From contig NC_030859.1 in NCBI RefSeq assembly GCF_000208745.1, positions 19,668,772-19,732,771 of the forward strand: a stretch of 64,000 bases of DNA. The letters run 5' to 3'. Below are positions 21,516-35,237 of the stretch, piece by piece (position 1 is the stretch's first letter; each line of letters begins with the position of its first letter). The DNA comes from Theobroma cacao. Lineage: Eukaryota; Streptophyta; Magnoliopsida; Malvales; Malvaceae. The notes beneath the pieces were generated by a model. It was not told where the DNA came from, made no database searches, and saw only the letters and a list, made by a program, of their open reading frames with translations. A program made the position numbers and the translations under genes.

Positions 21516-24318
21516 CTAATTCATCTTGCTGATTAGGTCATTGATTTCATCTTCACGATTACCAGCATCTCCTCCTTCCCTGTATGGCTGTTTCTTCCCT
21601 TGGATTACTCCTCCTGGCTTACTGAGCATAAGGGGTCCCATAAAATGATTAACCTCCTTGAAATGTGGACCAACATTTGCAATTTCGTGTACAATATCTT
21701 CTAAGCATATGACGCCATACTTCCCCAATTCCTGACAAAGAAGGAGTTTTAATTGCAAGCATTATGAACCTGTGGACAAAGTTAAACTGGGCACTTCTTG
21801 CTAAGAGTTGCTTAAGACAGCTATGATACCTGTTCAATAATATTATTATCTGTCAGTGGAACTGCTTTCTTGTCGATCCTTGCATAGCCCTTCTTGTAAA
21901 TCAGCTCCTTCACATTCTTAAGATTAGGATATCTGCATGAAACAATCTTAGAACCATGAATCAACATTCTTAGTGGTAATTATAAGTTAAAGAAACAAAA
22001 CTAAAAGAACTAAGCATAATGTAGTTGACCTATCTAGCTGAATATAGAAGTGGCCAATCTAAATACAACAAAACTGCTATAACTAGCCTAAGTTAATGAA
22101 GGTTCAGTCATACGCCTACAACCATTATAAAACCTTTAACAATTATCTAAAGCAAAGCCTGTTTGAATTTGACACATAACTGCCAATTATTTCCAAGTCA
22201 CTGATGCCACATGTATTCAAGATGATCTCTATGCAAATTACGGATGATAATCTGACAAAATTTTCCAGTAGAAGCAATGATTACATATGGCCTATATATT
22301 TCTATACACTACTAGAACCTAATGACAAAAGGAGGACTTCTGCATAAGGATAAAGCCCTTATGGGCTCATAATTAGACAATGAGTCCTCCTTGTTTTTCT
22401 TTCTTCTTAAGGACAGATGATCGCTAATGACAGCAGGTAGCAAATTCTTCCAAAACATCCTCAACAAAGAAAATCTCATGAAGCTCTTTTTCAATCAGAT
22501 TGCATTAGTGGTCTCCGCCTAGGCCCTAGAACTTAATTATCCAAGCAAAAAGCTCCCAGGTCCACTACAAATTAATAGGCAACCAACCTCAAAATAAGAG
22601 TATCTGAATTATTAAACACATTAACAGGTTCACAACATAACGTTACTAATAGATGGAAGAAAAAAATTAATGTAATACAATATTAGCTTGATAAAAAGTT
22701 CACAGAAAGCAATGGCCGATACCATTACAAAAAAGGCCAATAACAAATCACTTTGTATTTCTAGCTAGTAAGATGATTAAGAACAATTTGCTATGGCAAG
22801 TTTCATAACTCACTTCAAAAAAATAAAAAAGATATGCATGTCGATTTAAAGATGGGTCAAAGCCATTTCTTATCCCAAGGTGCATGCAAACCCTCTTGCA
22901 TTGTGATTCAAATGCATCTAAGCATGCAATTAAAAGTGATGGCCCAAAACAAAGGATGTGAAAATGTAGGTAATAAAACTAGCATCAAAAAGCGATTACA
23001 AGCATACGCTTGATAACGAAAATTATCATCACACATGAAGTAGCCCCTTACAATGTTTTCACCTCATAAGATTCAGTATGTTACATTAACCAAAAAAAAA
23101 AAAAAGAAGTGCAAAGGAACAAAGGTTGCTTTCATACCCATATGTGACATATGGCTCCACCTTCTGCAGCATTTCTATTACGCCCTCAGTCGCCTTCACG
23201 AAGACGCCACTGAAAACTCTCCTCAACCTCAGGTTGTATAAGATCTTCCTAGTTTTTGGATGCATGTCATTTTTTCTGTAAAAGTAAATATATACAAAAG
23301 ATTAAAGATGGAAAGAATTAAAAGCAAAGATATCAAATAAGATCAAAGGGAAAAAGGTAACCTACCCTTGTATACGGATAACGAAAAGCAACTTTGATCT
23401 CGGTTTTGATATCATTGACTTTGGTCTCTTTGCCCTCTGTTTGAGTCTGATTAGGTCCAACTCCTAAAACCACAAAAAAAGAAAAGATTCAAGATAATCT
23501 GATTTTCCTTCAGAAGTGGCACAACCACTGTAGGTATATGTGAGCTGTGCTGCTACAGTACTATCCTCGAGCTCAGCTCCCAAAAGAAACAAAAAAAAAA
23601 AAGAAAATTAAGCTACTTGCGCAAGACATAATCAAATCTCAGTTTTCATAACTCAAATAAGGAGCTTGAACTCAGCTCAAGCTTCAGTTCAAAACTCAAA
23701 CAGAGTTCGAAAACATGTAAATAAATACTCCTATATCATCTTTATACATGCATATTATATTATATATATATATATATACATATTAAAAATTTAAAAGCTC
23801 CATTAGGCTCACAGGTTGCTCGAGTCGAGTATTAAAACACTGGAACTTGGCTCAATTCATTACTCTAGCTAATAAAGGTCGAGCTTGAGCTTCACTCTGA
23901 CTGTGAACTAATCGAGTTTGAGTATTCAACGAGTAGCTTCACTCATTTATTATACCCAAGTTACAATATAATACTATAATGAATTCCACACTGATTAGCA
24001 GTAAGAAAAAGTAGTAAATTTTCCAAAACAAAATTGCATTTAAATCAACAGTAAGAACCCATTTAAAAAAAAAAGAAAAATTGAATGGTAAACTAAAAAA
24101 GAAAATACAGTAATAATTACCTGGGCTCTAAATTCTTTTATGAACTGCTCGGGTCTTTTGATGTCAGAAACATCGGATTGCTTCTTGCTTTTTATCGCTC
24201 CATATTTACCCAACTCCAACTGGGTCTTCCTCGTAATTGCCAACTCATCTTTTATTTTCCTTTTCTTCAATACTACCTCCGACACATAAGGCATTGGTTG
24301 TCCTTCCTCCTCCGCCAT
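21516..24318 (-). CDS. 60S ribosomal protein L7 (L7-1 type, uL30 family)
   Basis: Five coding exons on the minus strand: 24121-24318, 23366-23463, 23138-23275, 21830-21932 and 21516-21731. All have GT-AG borders and frames join cleanly, giving 250 residues. The product is a core protein of the large ribosomal subunit. The N-terminus (VSEVVLKKRKIKDELA) is the basic eukaryote-specific extension. The uL30 core follows: LLFVIRIQGKNDMHPKTRKIL, then VFSGVFVKA, VEPYVTYGYPNLKNVKELI and YKKG. The C-terminal part has [28 protein letters not shown] and ends GNREDEINDLISKMN. The last intron is about 1.2 kb. A further intron in the 5' leader is likely (donor near 24412, acceptor near 24330, just before the start). 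It is convergent with the response regulator. Confidence 0.93.
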
Positions 24319-24735
24319 TATCTTTTCTGTTTCATAAAATAAAAACCTAAATAAGAAATTTACCCAATAGAAACGAAGCAAAAAGAATCAGCAATAAAAG
24401 TGAAACTTACCCACCAAAAGGAGTAGAGCTACGGTGGTGAAGGTAAGGAGCAACGGCGGCGGTGATACGGGGTGTAGAGGCGGCAGAGACCTTCGAGAGT
24501 TTGAGAGGAGAGGGGTTGGCGGCAGAGTGTAAGAAAAGAGGAAGGGGACATAAATTTAGGTATCTTATATCAATGAGGGTGTAAAAGATATTAAGTAAAA
24601 GTATTAGGACTATTTTGGTAATTTCAACTGGATAACGCAGCGTGGGTTCAGAAAAAGCCTTACCCGCCCCGTCCCGATTGTCGTTTGGGTGAAAAGCTGC
24701 GACGGCCCGTTCATGTCACAGAACTGGGCTTGGGC
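24319..24735 (-). promoter_or_regulatory. RPL7 leader, probable leader intron and site II promoter element
   Basis: On the minus strand GTAAGTTTCAC at about 24410 is a strong donor and ATGAAACAG next to AAAAGATAATGG is a strong acceptor, so the leader is probably spliced. A CT-rich stretch near 24535 would fit the transcription start. 24725-24735 reads TGGGCTTGGGC, two site II-type cores, which are frequent in promoters of plant ribosomal-protein genes. Confidence 0.5.
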
Positions 24736-24769
24736 AGGTCCAGCCAGAACTGGGGTTAGCCCTTATTTT

Positions 24770-25440
24770 AATTATTATTAATATTACAAATTTAAATTTT
24801 TATTAATTAAAATAAAAAATTTAGAAATATTCTTTTATTTAAATTTAAATGAAAATATCATTATTTACCGCTTCGATTTTATTTTTTTCCTTTCTATTTA
24901 TTTTTACAAAGTTTAAAATGCAAAATTAATGTTAAAATATTTTATATTGCTGAGTTTTAAAAAAAATTTCATAGTTTTTAAAGTTAAAAAGTAGAATTTT
25001 TAAATATAAAAATATCATATTTACCACTTCCATTTTCAAAATATTATCTATTGAACCTTAATTATTTATTAACATTTAATGATATTTTTATAATTTTATC
25101 AGATAAAATTAACAATCTAATACTTTGTAATATAAAAAATTATCTACATGATATTAATTGATATAAAATTATCGAAATATTCTCTATTTAACCCTTACTT
25201 ATTTATTCATGATATTGTTATAAACTTATCGAATAAAATTAACAATTTAATCTTGTGATAATATCAGAAATTATCTATGTGATATTGGTAAAAAAATATT
25301 TAGATGATGTTAAGCAAGAAAATATTATAAAATACCATGAAAAAAAATGAAATTCTGAAGATAGTGAATAGAGCTTATCCAAAATAATAAAATAAAGAAT
25401 AATATGAATTATGAAAAAATAGTTATATTAGAGTTGAAAA
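24770..25440. repeat. AT-rich intergenic with a two-copy repeat
   Basis: Blocks at about 25040-25170 and 25180-25310 share TTATTTATT, ATGATATT, ATAAAATTAACAATNTAAT and ATTATCTANNTGATATT in order. No gene is seen between RPL7 and the PRAF gene. Confidence 0.5.
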
Positions 25441-25458
25441 TGACGTGGCGAAAAAGGA

Positions 25459-26224
25459 TTGGCGACTTTACATGAAAGAGGAAAAGAAGGTCAAAAAGTT
25501 GACTGGAGAGTAGCCAAAACCCTACCGCATACCATACAAATCAATCATTTTCAACAAACTTTTCCCATCAGATTCTCTCTCTGTCACAGTTTCACTCTCT
25601 CTCTCTCTCTACTTAAGAGCTCTCCTCCTCCACTTAAGCACCTTTCTCAGGTGATCAGCTTTTCTTTTCTTTTCTCTCTCTCATTTTCTTTTTCCTTCGC
25701 ATTTTCCCTCATTTTCTCGAAAAGAATCCCTCGAGCCAAACGGACTTTATAAAAAAAAAAGGGAAAGGAAAAATGAAAGTGGAAAGAGAATCTTCGTATT
25801 CTTCACCTTTTTTCCACCTTTACTCTCTTTGTCTCTTTTGCTTCACCAACCTAGTCGCCATTTTTGTTCTCCTAGTTTCACTCGATCTTTTTTTTTAAGA
25901 AATTTAAATATATTTTTTAATCTCTCTTTGTCTCGTCGATTTCAACTTTTTCTTTTGGTTTAAAACTGAACTGCAAAATTGCTTCTAACCTGATTTTTTG
26001 AAGGAATTCTCTTTTCGAGTTTAGATTTTCGAAGTTCCTCGCCAATGTGAAATGCGGGGTTAGCTGTGATCGAGCTAGGGTTTTTTGGAATGAAGCAAAT
26101 GCGGTGAAAAGGGGGAGAGAGAGAGCGAGAACGAGAGAGGTTTTGGTTGTTTGTGTGCGGGTGCATTGGGGGAAGTGATGGAGTTGAGTAGGGTTTGTTT
26201 GGTTAAAAAGTCAGTTATTAGTAA
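25459..26224 (+). promoter_or_regulatory. Promoter and long leader of the PRAF-type gene
   Basis: CT microsatellite runs at about 25576-25613 and 25670-25685 are typical of plant leaders. The region to the start at 26225 has several upstream ATGs, including a 41-codon frame at 25773-25898 (MKVERESSYSSPFF...). A leader intron is possible (AG/GTGATC near 25650) but I could not settle its acceptor. If unspliced, the upstream frames could restrain translation. Confidence 0.4.
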
Positions 26225-29200
26225 ATGCTGAAGACGGAAAGGATGGCTACGGTGACGGCGGAGCAGTCGAGGGTGGCGGGTGTACCGGAGAGGGACATAG
26301 AGTTGGTAAACTGTTTATTTGATTTCGTTTAGAATTTTTTATTACCTTTTTTTTTTATAAAAGAAAAATGATTGGATGTAGCTAGATAGAGTAACGTTTG
26401 CTATCACTTTCTTCTGATATAATGTGTTAGTTTTGTTTGATTATTTGTGCTGTTACTTGACAATGTGGAAAATGGAAAATGGTTGTTGACTGCAAACAAT
26501 TGGGATATTGTTTATGTTGTATCACTATTATTATTAGCAATGTTGTGTAAGTTCTGATTATTAGCTGTTAAGTGTGTTGCTAATTGGGAATTGTTTTTGT
26601 TTTCTTTTATTTGGATAATGGAGTTGGATTGACTTCGTTTGTAGGTTGGTGGGTTTTAATTTTGTTGTTTGGGTGGAATCGTTGTTACCTACTACAATGA
26701 TAGGGGAAAAATTTGAATTTCTTGTTTGAATGATACATAAATATATATTAACTGAATGGGAGCATTTGAATGCTGGGGATGGCATGACCCATTATGTCCT
26801 GCCAGCCCCCAACTGATGGGGAAAAAGAATTCGTTTTGTGTAAAAGAAAAAGAAAGAAGAAGATAAAACATTTTTTAAGAAGAAAAGAAAACTAAAATAG
26901 GGAATAGATTTAGCCAAATATTGATTTTATGATTGCTCTATGCGGGTATAATTTGTACAAGCAAGATGAAACTTGATTGCGATGCATTGCTTGAGAAAAA
27001 TATGAAATAGATCATCTAGATTGTATGAGTTTTCTGTCTTGCCATGTTAAGTAAAATATTGAATTACATCAATATTAACTCGCACAATTAGTCATAACTT
27101 AGTTGAAGCTTCAGGATGAAACAAATCTGACTTCCAGTATCATTGTTTCTCATAAATTTTATATCAAATCAAAACTGCGTGGAAATGTATTGTCATTCTC
27201 CCATTAGTATTATTTTTGGTTTCCGGTGGACTTCCCCATTAAGCACAAGTGTAACGTCCACTGATTTTTCCTTTTTTGTTGTTTCATTCTTGCATTAATT
27301 TTGTGATCTTATTTTACTTCCTCAATAAATTCTTCTTATATTGATTTACAACCAGCAGTCTGCAATTCAATTTGCATGTTGGATTTTCTATGTTTTAATT
27401 CAGATTTTTTATTTTTGTATTTACCACAGGCCATCACTGCCCTTAAAAAAGGAGCACCATTGCTCAAATATGGTCGTAGAGGAAAGCCCAAATTTTGTCC
27501 CTTCAGGCTGTCCAATGTAAGACCAAATGTATTTGAAGATTCATATGTTAAGTGTTGCATATATTGCTGTGACTTAAAATCTGAAAATTTGACTGTTGTG
27601 TAGATGGCTATTTATTAACTATTTCTCCTTCTCCATTTAGCTTTGGTGCATAGAAGTCATCCGTGTATGCAACTAGCTCTATGTTTCATTGCTTTTGGAA
27701 AACTAGATGATATTTATTACTTTGTGTTATGTTAGATGACTGGATGGATGATTATTGTACTGAAAGTGAATAATAGAAATTAGTGATGTACCTGTCTTGG
27801 GGAAGGGGGTGTTATATGATCTCTCCTTAGGGATGGAATGGTTTTGGTATGTGTTAGGCAGATTGGTTTACCAGATTTCAGATTAATACAAATAAAATTT
27901 CTTGTTTACGAACCTCTGCTTTATTTTTTTTCGGAATAATTTTTCAAAAAAAGTTAGAAGCCTCCATACCTACAGTTTCATAAATCCCTAGGAAAATGTT
28001 TGTAAAAACCCAAAGAAGTCACATGTTATGGTCATCTGAGCTTCCTATATGTTAGGCATGCAAGAAAGGTAACTTTTAACAAAATGGTGGCAACACATTC
28101 ACACATGTGAGCTACTAATATTTCTTGACACTGCCTGTTTCTCATCAACTAGGTGTGGTGGCTTATGCTGCTTACAAGTTGTATTACTCTAAATCTTTAT
28201 TGTAACATATGCGTATTGAATACACATTGGGCACTTAGTTTTTGCTTGGTCAGTAGGATGGAAAGTGGGAAGGAAAATGTTCTAATCCAATGGTTAAGCT
28301 ACAAAGTGGGAAAGTGATTGTGACACCTAAGTATTAGATTGAAAATCATTCCATCCTTCCTACCAAGCAAAGCCTTAGAAATGAGTTTGAGGATTCGACC
28401 TTATAAGTAACATTGCTTACAAGAGAGTCATATGTTACCGTACAAGTGAGAAAATTGGAAATTGTTCATGGAGACGTGTATGTTATTGTATCACTGAAGA
28501 TCAAGCAATGATTAGAAGTGAACCATTAAGTGTGTAATGAGGGGATTCTGTATAAGGGCTTTGATACTTGCTGGAATTACTGTTGTGCACAATTTTTATC
28601 ATTAGGCATTTCTATGATTATACTGGATTTTGAGGTATTTTTGCTGTCAGATTCAGTAAGCTCTTTGCTTTGATGAGAATGTGTGTGAAGTTTATTGGGT
28701 TATGGTGAGCATGAGAGAAAAATCAGACATACAGAACCCGTACAACCGTTCTAGGAAGAAAAAAGAATACTATTTGTAAAGAGGAATAACAGTCCTCTGT
28801 TGGCTTCCCTTAATAATATTCTTTGTTATTCTTTATTATGCTGCTTTTCTGAGCAATTATATATGGTATATGACATTTGTCCAACTTGTGAATAATATTT
28901 TCGGGCTGGATGCAAAAGACTACTGTGATCTGTCTACACTGAATTTTGTTGGCCCATGTCACTTCTTTTGTTTCTTTCTGGAAGAATAGTTATCTTGATG
29001 CTGTATGCATTGAGTACCTACTGTAATATACCTATTCTACAACTTCACATACCACATGTCTTTTCCTTGTTTCTTTTCAGGATGAATCTGTTCTAATATG
29101 GATCTCTGGGAAGGAGGAAAAATACCTTAAACTAAGCCATGTCTCCAGAATCATACCTGGTCAGCGGACAGTAAGTTTATCCCTGTCACAATTTTCTGCA

Positions 29201-32200
29201 CCTCTTGTTTGTTACGTGTGTCAATTATATCAAGCACTAAAGTGTAAGCCTACATAAGGTCAAGTAACATTCCACAAGAATGGTTATGAAATGTTTTAGG
29301 GTTATTGCTTTCACATATTATTGAGTGAGATTATTCTTTTCCTGAATTTGAATTGAGGGTATGTGTTTGCTTGTATTTTCTAGTGGCAAAATTCTAGATT
29401 TAAAATGATGTGTACTTGGTTGGGTCAGAATTCCCAATTACAGGTATCAATAACATGGTATGCCTTTTGGTATATTACTGTGTTTCATGCATTTAGCTAT
29501 GCAAACCAAAACTGACCAGTGATGTAATGTAATGTAAAAGGTTTCTCGACAGGACTGCATATTTATAGTATTCATGTTCCAGTTGCATGACTTTTGAGTT
29601 ATGACAGAGATGCATTTAGATGAGGGGGGTTATTTTTTCTGTTTCTGATGTGAGAAGTTTAATGAGGTGGAATGCTTCTTTGATTCAAATTAAAGATTTC
29701 AATGCTGGAGCTCATTAATCAATTACATTTTTCATTCTACTGATAAGAAAATCAAATTAGTATCTCTGTTGTGTTTTGCTTTTTGTTGATCATTCTTTAC
29801 TTTGCTCATTGCAGCCAATATTTCAGAGGTATCCTCGGCCTGAAAAAGAATACCAATCATTTTCTCTTATATATAATGATAGGTCACTAGATTTGGTAAG
29901 CATTCCATTTTTGTTTCTTGCTAGACTTGTGTTGCATCTAATTTCTAGTTGTGTGGTTCTTCATACATGCATAATCATGTCAGTGTTGATTAATTACCAA
30001 ATTTTTGGATGAAAATATTTTTATAGTCCATGAATCCAACTTCTCTTTTGTACCAGATTTGCAAGGATAAAGATGAAGCTGAAGTCTGGTTTACAGGTCT
30101 GAAGGCACTGATATCGCGTGGTCATCATCGGAAAGGAAGAGCTGAATCTAGAAGTGATGGAGTTTCATCTGAAGCTACTAGTCCTAGAGCACATACCCAA
30201 AGAAGTTCGCCTCTGAGCTCGCCATTTGGTAGCGGTGGTAGTTCACAGAAGGTCTTTTTTATTCCTCGATTTTCTGTGTTGTACTTCAATGTTTTATATA
30301 TTTTGTGAGAGAATTCTCTTGTTCCTGATATAGGATGGGATGGATCCCCTTCGCCTTCATACTCCACATGAGAGTCCTCCTAAAACTGGATTAGAGAAGG
30401 CTTTGTCTGATGTAATATTGTATTCTGTGCCTCCCAAAGTGTTATATCCTTCGGAATCGGCTTGTGGGTCAATCCATTCTCTGTCATCAGCAGGCTCAGA
30501 TGGAGCAGCTGGGCGCATAAAAGCTGTGAATGGCGATGCTTTCAGAGTTAGTTTATCAAGTGCTGTTAGCTCCTCAAGTCAGGGGTCTGGTCAATATGAT
30601 GGTGATGCTTTAGGGGATGTTTTTATATGGGGTGAAGGCACTGGTGATGGTGTATTGGGTGGGGGAATACATAGAACTGGAAATTCCGGTGGTGTTAAGA
30701 TAGATTCTCTTCTGCCTAAAGCTTTGGAATCTGCAGTTGTTTTGGATGTTCAGAACATAGCTTGTGGTGGGCAACATGCTGCCTTGGTAACCAAGCAAGG
30801 AGAGGTTTTCTCTTGGGGAGAGGAATGTGGGGGCAGATTGGGGCATGGTGTGGATTCTGATGTCTCCCATCCAAAACTTATAGATTCTCTTAAAAATATA
30901 AATGTTGAACTCGTAGCATGTGGGGAGTACCATTCTTGTGCTGTAACACTTTCTGGTGAAATGTACTCATGGGGTGGTAGTTCTTGCAATTTTGGTTTAC
31001 TTGGCCATGGACATGAAACAAGTCAATGGGTTCCAAAGAAATTAAATGGACCTTTGGAGGGAATACATGTTTCATCAGTGTCCTGTGGACCGTGGCACAC
31101 AGCTGTTGTCACTTCTGCTGGACAATTATTTACTTTTGGTGATGGAACATTTGGTGTTTTAGGACATGGAGATCGTAAAAGTGTTTCTGTACCCAGGGAA
31201 GTGGAGTCCCTTAAGGGCCTACGCACTGTGCGGGCATCTTGTGGTGTTTGGCACACTGCTGCTGTTGTTGAGGTTATGGTTGGGTCTTCGAGCTCCAGTA
31301 ATTGCTCTTCAGGAAAACTTTTTACTTGGGGGGATGGTGATAAAGGTCGTCTGGGGCATGGTGACAAAGAAGCTAGATTGGTGCCCACTTGTGTTGCTGC
31401 TCTGGTTGAGCCTAACTTTTGTCATGTTGTCTGTGGGCACAGCATGACTGTTGCACTAACAACCAATGGCCATGTCTATACCATGGGTAGCCCTGTTTAT
31501 GGGCAATTGGGGAATTCTCAAGCTGATGGAAAACACCCTGTTCGTGTTGAGGGAAAGCTTACAAAGAATTTTGTGGAAGAAATAGCTTGTGGTGCTTACC
31601 ATGTTGCTGTTTTAACTTCAAGAACTGAAGTTTACACTTGGGGAAAGGGTGCAAATGGACGATTAGGTCATGGGGATACCGATGATAGAAGTTCTCCATG
31701 TCTTGTTGAAGCTCTAAAAGACAAACAGGTCAAGAGTATTGTTTGTGGCACTAGTTTTACTGCAGCTATCTGTCTTCATAAGTCAGTCTCCAGTATTGAT
31801 CAATCGAAATGTTCTGGCTGCCGTCTTTTGTTCAATTTCAAAAGAAAACGTCATAACTGTTACAATTGTGGACTCGTATTCTGCAATTCATGCAGCAGTA
31901 AGAAGTCTTTTAAAGCTTCCATGGCACCAAACCCTAACAAACCTTATCGTGTCTGTGATAATTGTTTTGCCAAACTCACAAAAGCTTCTGAAACCAACTC
32001 TTCAACCCATTATGCTCTGAGTAGAAGAGGGAGTATGAATCAGGGACTAAATGAAGGTGTTGAGAAGACTGAGAAGTTGGATTCAAGAACCCATGCCCAA
32101 CTCAGTCGAAATGGTTCTATTGAATCATCTAAAGAATTGGAAGGTGGATCTTCTAAAAGAAACAAGAGATTGGATTTTTATAGCACTCGAGTTTCACCTT

Positions 32201-33900
32201 TTCCAAATGGAGTTTCTCAATGTGCTCCGCAAAACAGTTCCAAAACTTCGAATGCTTTATTTGGGTCATCCAAGAAATTTTTCTCAGCTTCTCTTCCTGG
32301 ATCACGGATTGTATCTCGAGCGACATCACCTACCTCTAGACGATCTAGCCCACCTCGTGCTACAACACCAACACCAACTCTGTCAGGGTTTGCATCAATG
32401 AAAGTTGTTGTGGATGATGCTAAAAGGACAAATGATGGTCTAAGTGAAGAAGTAATTAAATTAAGAACTCAGGTATTTTTACAATTTAAATTATCTGTAG
32501 GGGAATTTTCTCTTGTTAGATCATACATTGCCATTAGTTCCATTCTTTTCCAGCATTATTTGTTTACAGACTGTTAAGTTAGTAGCAAGGAAGCTCTAGA
32601 GTTAAATCCTAGAATGGAAAGCTCTAGAGTTAGTTATTTTTTTCACATTTTGTACAAAGGGTTGTTAAGTTTGTTTGCTGCACCTAATTGGCCATCTGAT
32701 GTAGGTTGAGGAACTTACTCGCAAGGCACAACTTCAAGAAGTTGAGCTGGAAAGAACAACTAAACAGCTGAAGGAAGCCATAGCGGTAGCAGCAGAAGAG
32801 ACTGCAAAAAGCAAAGCAGCAAAGGAAGTCATAAAGTCACTCACTGCTCAAGTAAGTTAATGACTCTTGCCTAATGCCTATATATGGAGGTTCTACTTGC
32901 CAGAAAACCCCTGCACTTTTCATGACTATTATCAAAAGGCATCTATATGGTGATGCAAAATGCTTGCTTAATTATTGCTCAATCTTGAGCACTGAATTTT
33001 GGGTTCCTATACCTGATTTATTGACAATTAATTATGTTAGTATCACTTCATTATGTGACCAAAGTAAATTGCTTAGATCAGAGTTCATCTAAATTTAAAC
33101 TTTTTTGCTCATGTATGGCAGTTGAAGGATATGGCTGAAAGGTTACCAATTGGAGCAGCGAGAAGCAGCAATTCACCCTCCTTTTGTTATTCTAGTTCAA
33201 CTCCGCCTCGGGAAGTTTCTTCTGCAGGCAATGAGCAATTGGGTGGTCCCATGAGTTGCCATGAAATAGATTCAAATGGATCAAACAGCCTAGTGATCTC
33301 TAATGGCTCAGGAACTAGTAATCAGCACCTTTCGATTCACACCGAAGTATCCCATTTGGATGGAACAGCAAGGAATAGGAACAGAACTACGAAAGTGGAA
33401 CCCACCCATGGGGATGAATGGGTTGAGCAAGATGAGCCTGGTGTATATATTACCCTTGTTGCATTGCCTGGAGGTGTTAAGGATCTTAAGCGTGTTCGGT
33501 TCAGGTTTGTTATAACCACTTTCAACTTTCTTCTCTTTTTCTTACCCACACATTTTGCACTCAAAAGTAGACCAAGACCAAGATTCCGAGATCTCACTGT
33601 CTGAACTAAATGCATAGGGGAAAAAGGATTAGAACATCAATTAAAGGCATTGATCAAACCAATGTGTCTTGTTAGTGCTGTTGTATTCAGTTTGTTTATT
33701 GCTTGTGCTGCTTACAAACCACAGTTCTCAATCATTTAACTATCGGTGATTGTTCTCATGACTGCAGTCGGAAGCGTTTCAGTGAAAAACAAGCAGAACA
33801 GTGGTGGGCGGCAAACAGGGCTAGAGTATATCAGCGGTATAACGTTCCCTTGGTCGACAAACCTAGTGTTGGTGTGGGGAGGGAAGGGTTAGCTCATTGA
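26225..33900 (+). CDS. PH, RCC1 and FYVE domain protein (PRAF/RLD family)
   Basis: Nine exons: 26225-26305, 27430-27516, 29081-29170, 29815-29895, 30057-30251, 30334-32472, 32705-32851, 33122-33504 and 33768-33900. Frames join exactly to 1111 residues, the usual family length. Domains in order are PH (about 25-145, [17 protein letters not shown] to WFTGLKALI) and seven RCC1 blades (about 270-660; W-G-x-G and RLGHG motifs, e.g. [15 protein letters not shown]). A FYVE zinc finger (about 668-730) starts CSGC and has the plant variant KRHNCYNCG. Then come a Ser-rich linker, a coiled coil (about 890-945) and a C-terminal BRX domain (about 1037-1095, [15 protein letters not shown] to [15 protein letters not shown]). 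Relatives bind phosphoinositides and act in endomembrane trafficking and auxin-related polarity. A second in-frame Met (residue 7) is an alternative start. Confidence 0.95.
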
Positions 33901-34414
33901 CCTGCCAGATTCAAGGATTCAGGGTTTCAGAATTGAAGTTTGTTGTTTTCCAGGTTTCGGCTTTTGAGACCGGTAAGGAAGCAAGGTAAGGATGCCCTCG
34001 ATTTTGTTTTAGTTTGCGGGGGTGTGTACTAATTTGTTCACGCAATCTTCTGGTTTTGGGCACCTTTAATTGACTCTGTAAATGTATCTTTGTATTTTTT
34101 TTATTTTTTTTTCCTTTTCTTTTTCCCTTCTAGGAGAGAAGCGCTGTGACGGTTGGTAGAAATGATTGAATTGTTTGTAAGTAGGCTGAGGCTACGGGGC
34201 TTTGTATTCAAAAAACTGATTGTAAATGCCATAAGAAATTACTAACGATTAAGATGTTTGTATAGCATTCATACACTGAATGCATATGCTTTCTTCTTTA
34301 AATTCTTTTCAATTTTTTTTTAATATTTTACCTCAGCTGAATTTAGAAAACTGCATTAGGAGAAATGTCCAGGGGCCTTACCATCTAGGGTAGATTCATC
34401 TTTTTTGGAATGGT
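33901..34414 (+). other. 3' UTR and downstream flank of the PRAF-type gene
   Basis: Probable 3' UTR to around 34250. A CAG/GTAAGG-like sequence near 33985 and a TTTTCCCTTCTAG before 34133 suggest a possible 3' UTR intron. No other gene. Confidence 0.35.
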
Positions 34415-34805
34415 ATCTAAAAAATTCTTTAAATATTTAAGAAAATTTAAATAAATATTTTATTTTTTATTGTATTTAATTTTGTTTTTATTTTAAATTT
34501 AATAAATTATTATTATTAATGATTGATTAATTATTGTTAGTCAAATAATAATTGTCAATTTTAAGTGGATTTGATATTGTTGAAAGTGACGTGGTATATT
34601 GATGTGATCACGTGAAAATGTCTTTTATTATTATGACAAGTTAACATTTTAGGTTAGTGTCATAACAATTTTGATTAATGATAATTAATTAATTATTAAT
34701 AATAAATATTTATTTAATTTAAAATAAAAATATAAAAATTAAATTAAATTAATAAAAATAAAAAATTTTATTTAAAGTATCTGAAAGAGTTTAATAATTT
34801 TTTGA
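34415..34805. mobile_element. Foldback MITE-like element with long inverted arms
   Basis: The left arm (from AAAAAATTCTTTAAATATTT) and the reverse complement of the right end (AAAAAATTATTAAACTCTTT, ACTTTAAATAAAAT) match with drift over about 150 bp each. The core includes GTTAGTC...GTGTCATAAC. Interior GACGTGG and TCACGTGA lie between the arms. No coding capacity. Target duplication is not clear. Confidence 0.5.
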
Positions 34806-35237
34806 CCTTTAGCAAATGACAAATTTTTATTTTAAATAGTTAACATTATCATTTCCTTTTGGAAGGATCAAATAGTAAAATTATATTAAGAAAAAAATAG
34901 GATTAGAGCGACAACATTGTATGAAACAAAAAAAAAAAAGATAAATTTGAACTTGAATTAACATCATCATTTACATGAGTCTGGATTTGATAATTTGATT
35001 TAGTGATTGATGTGTGATTTTTTAATTTAATACTATAATTCGAATCTCTCTTTTTCAAGTAAAAATCATACATATTTTTGTTGTAACCTTGAAAAAAAAT
35101 TAAATGAAATAGGCAAAATTTTAATTAAAAAACGCTAAACAGTTTAAAAAACAAATTACAATTCAAGATGTGTCCTCCAACCAAAGACACAATGATGAGT
35201 CTTCATCATCAGATGAGGAAAATAGTTATGGTTTATA

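Noticed and set aside
22312..22494. 60-codon frame inside the long RPL7 intron
   Set aside because: Intron DNA between clear splice sites; no domain.
30125..31447. Several frames overlapping the large PRAF exon
   Set aside because: Shadows of the RCC1-repeat exon, which is intact and joins its neighbours in frame.
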